64,000 bases of DNA, from the NCBI RefSeq assembly GCF_003096555.1, contig NZ_QEKM01000001.1, positions 2,852,001 to 2,916,000 on the forward strand. Reading direction: 5' to 3'. This document shows positions 62,879-64,000 of the stretch, one piece after another. A program made the position numbers and the translations under genes. This DNA is from Simplicispira sp. 125 (GTDB lineage: Bacteria; Pseudomonadota; Gammaproteobacteria; Burkholderiales; Burkholderiaceae_C). Below the pieces are notes generated by a model. The model worked only from the letters and a program-made list of their open reading frames with translations. It was not told where the DNA came from and did not search any database. The stretch's first letter is position 1; each line of letters begins with the position of its first letter.

Positions 62879-64000
62879 TCACGACAGCAGCAGTTCCTGC
62901 ATTCGTCTACGCTCCGCAGGAGTCGGCCACGCGCTGTCCCCTGGGGCAACCTCCAAATTGAAGTGCCCCTCGCCGTCGAAGCGAACGAGCCCATAGGTCT
63001 CGTTGACCACCGCCCCCGGTTCCCCGCCGGCCTGGAGCCGGACATACCAGTCCGCTAGGCGCAGCGTACGGTCCGCCAACATCGGTGCCAAGGCCTGACC
63101 CCGGGCGAGCGCCACATACAACACATGCGGCAAGGCATGCACCTCGCCCTCCTCGTCGAGCAGGAACACGTAAGAGGCAAATTCGCCGTCCGCTTCGCCC
63201 ATTCCGCGGCCGGATGCATCCACCGTGGTGTAAACGGGAGCAAATCCGCTGCCCGGCTGGCGGAAGTTCGTGGTTTGCCCTTGGTACACGCGTGCCGCGA
63301 CCCACTGCACGCCTCCCGCATAGGCATAGCCGCGCAAATCGAACTTCATGGACTGCGATCCTCCCTCATTCGGAATGACGCGCTCGCCGGGAGGCACAAA
63401 GGCCTGTGCCACATAGGCTCCCGCCATGATCTCCTCCCAGACTCGGCGCGTGAGCTTGTCCCCCCGGTACGCGGCGCGGCTACCGAAGCCCGCCGCTGGC
63501 TTGAAGAACAGGCTCCGGCGCGCCGCCCACAGCCTGTCGCCATGCGCTGCATCGACCACTTCGGTGCGCGGCACGTTCGCCAGCAGCACCAGCCGGTCGT
63601 CGTCCGCAACGCCCAAGGCCCGCAGCGCAGCGTCGTCACTGAACAACGCCAGACGTCGTTTGTCGGCGTAGAGCGCGTGCGCTTGGGGATGGGGCGTGAG
63701 AACTGCCGCCTGCTCTTGCCACGCCTGCCGCAACACGGCGTTAGCAGGCAGATCCAAATAGAAATCCGTGACTCGGTTGTAAACCATGTCTATAGCCAGC
63801 TCGCCGTGCCAGAGCCTGCCGTGGCGGCATGCCAGTTCAGACGGATCGGCAATGACGGCCTGCAGTCCATGGCGCTCGAAAAGCTGCCGGAATAGCAGGA
63901 ATTCTGGATACAGGTATTGCTGCTGCGGTGCCTCGTCCACGATTGCAATCGACGCGAGCGGCCGAGAGTGGCCCGCCAGTCGCCACTCACGGCGAAACAT
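62879..64000 (-). CDS. ATP-grasp-like protein, probably partial at the window edge
   Basis: Soluble protein of at least 373 residues. Features reminiscent of ATP-grasp ligases are LFFKPAAGFGSRAAYRG (Lys and Gly-rich loop), YVAQAFVPPGE and LRGYAYAGGVQWVAARVY, with a possible metal-binding NETYGLVRF near the end. N-terminal DEAPQQQYLYPEFLLFRQLF resembles a pre-grasp domain. The ATG at 64000 is the last codon of the window, so more N-terminal sequence may lie outside. Substrate unknown; the family assignment is tentative. Confidence 0.5.
   Translation of the reverse strand: MFRREWRLAGHSRPLASIAIVDEAPQQQYLYPEFLLFRQLFERHGLQAVIADPSELACRHGRLWHGELAIDMVYNRVTDFYLDLPANAVLRQAWQEQAAVLTPHPQAHALYADKRRLALFSDDAALRALGVADDDRLVLLANVPRTEVVDAAHGDRLWAARRSLFFKPAAGFGSRAAYRGDKLTRRVWEEIMAGAYVAQAFVPPGERVIPNEGGSQSMKFDLRGYAYAGGVQWVAARVYQGQTTNFRQPGSGFAPVYTTVDASGRGMGEADGEFASYVFLLDEEGEVHALPHVLYVALARGQALAPMLADRTLRLADWYVRLQAGGEPGAVVNETYGLVRFDGEGHFNLEVAPGDSAWPTPAERRRMQELLLS

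Overview
The window is GC-rich DNA from a beta-proteobacterium, most likely of the Comamonadaceae (Acidovorax/Comamonas/Delftia-like). This rests on two copies of an IS1071-type element, on cus/cop, czc, pbr and mer gene arrangements typical of that group, and on small periplasmic proteins that accompany metal operons there. No rRNA, tRNA or CRISPR was seen. The whole window looks like a mosaic heavy-metal resistance island rather than core chromosome.

Layout. (1) 1-2.3 kb: end of a tyrosine-recombinase gene plus a small helical partner protein, then an IS3-type transposase scrap. (2) 2323-5526 and 28150-31353: two same-orientation 3204-bp IS1071-like elements with 103-bp perfect terminal repeats. 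They bracket 22.6 kb. Three of the four outside junctions cut a recognisable gene (IS3 transposase, chrB, dsbB), and the fourth cuts a nuclease-like gene. (3) 5.5-28.1 kb, between the elements: a chromate gene fragment, a His-tailed DMT transporter, a damaged MerR gene with an ArsB/ACR3-like permease, a mer transport operon without merA, an IS66 scrap, a cusCBA efflux operon, a Cu(I) P-type ATPase with three N-terminal metal-binding repeats, a long cluster of small periplasmic copper proteins (cytochrome c, HMA protein, Met-rich protein, CusF-like, DUF411, cupredoxin, multicopper-oxidase remnant), copRS, an orphan fliE and a truncated nuclease-like gene.

(4) 31.3-48 kb: dsbB fragment and dsbA-like gene, cadA/cadR, czcRS, czcI-czcCBA, czcD and small periplasmic proteins. 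(5) 48.1-52.9 kb: pbr module (lspA, PAP2 phosphatase, four-HMA P-type ATPase, divergent pbrR). (6) 52.9-56.2 kb: nadE whose 5' end has been replaced by an IS21-family element (istAB). (7) 56.2-60 kb: a second copper operon (small protein, lipoprotein TolC-type channel, multicopper oxidase, cupredoxin). (8) 60-64 kb: a DUF6629 membrane protein, an MgtC/DUF4010 membrane protein, a small secreted protein and a partial ATP-grasp-like protein.

How it works together: cytosolic metal is exported by P-type ATPases (Cu at 17.8 kb; Cd/Zn/Pb at 32 and 49 kb) and by CDF protein CzcD. Periplasmic metal is bound by CusF-like, cupredoxin and Met/His-rich proteins, oxidised by the multicopper oxidase, or pumped outside by the CusCBA and CzcCBA tripartite systems. 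MerR-family regulators read cytosolic Hg and Cd/Pb through 19-bp-spacer promoters. CopRS and CzcRS read periplasmic metal. A 17-bp box shared by copR and the distant 56-kb operon, with a related one before the cus operon, suggests that CopR ties the two copper regions together.
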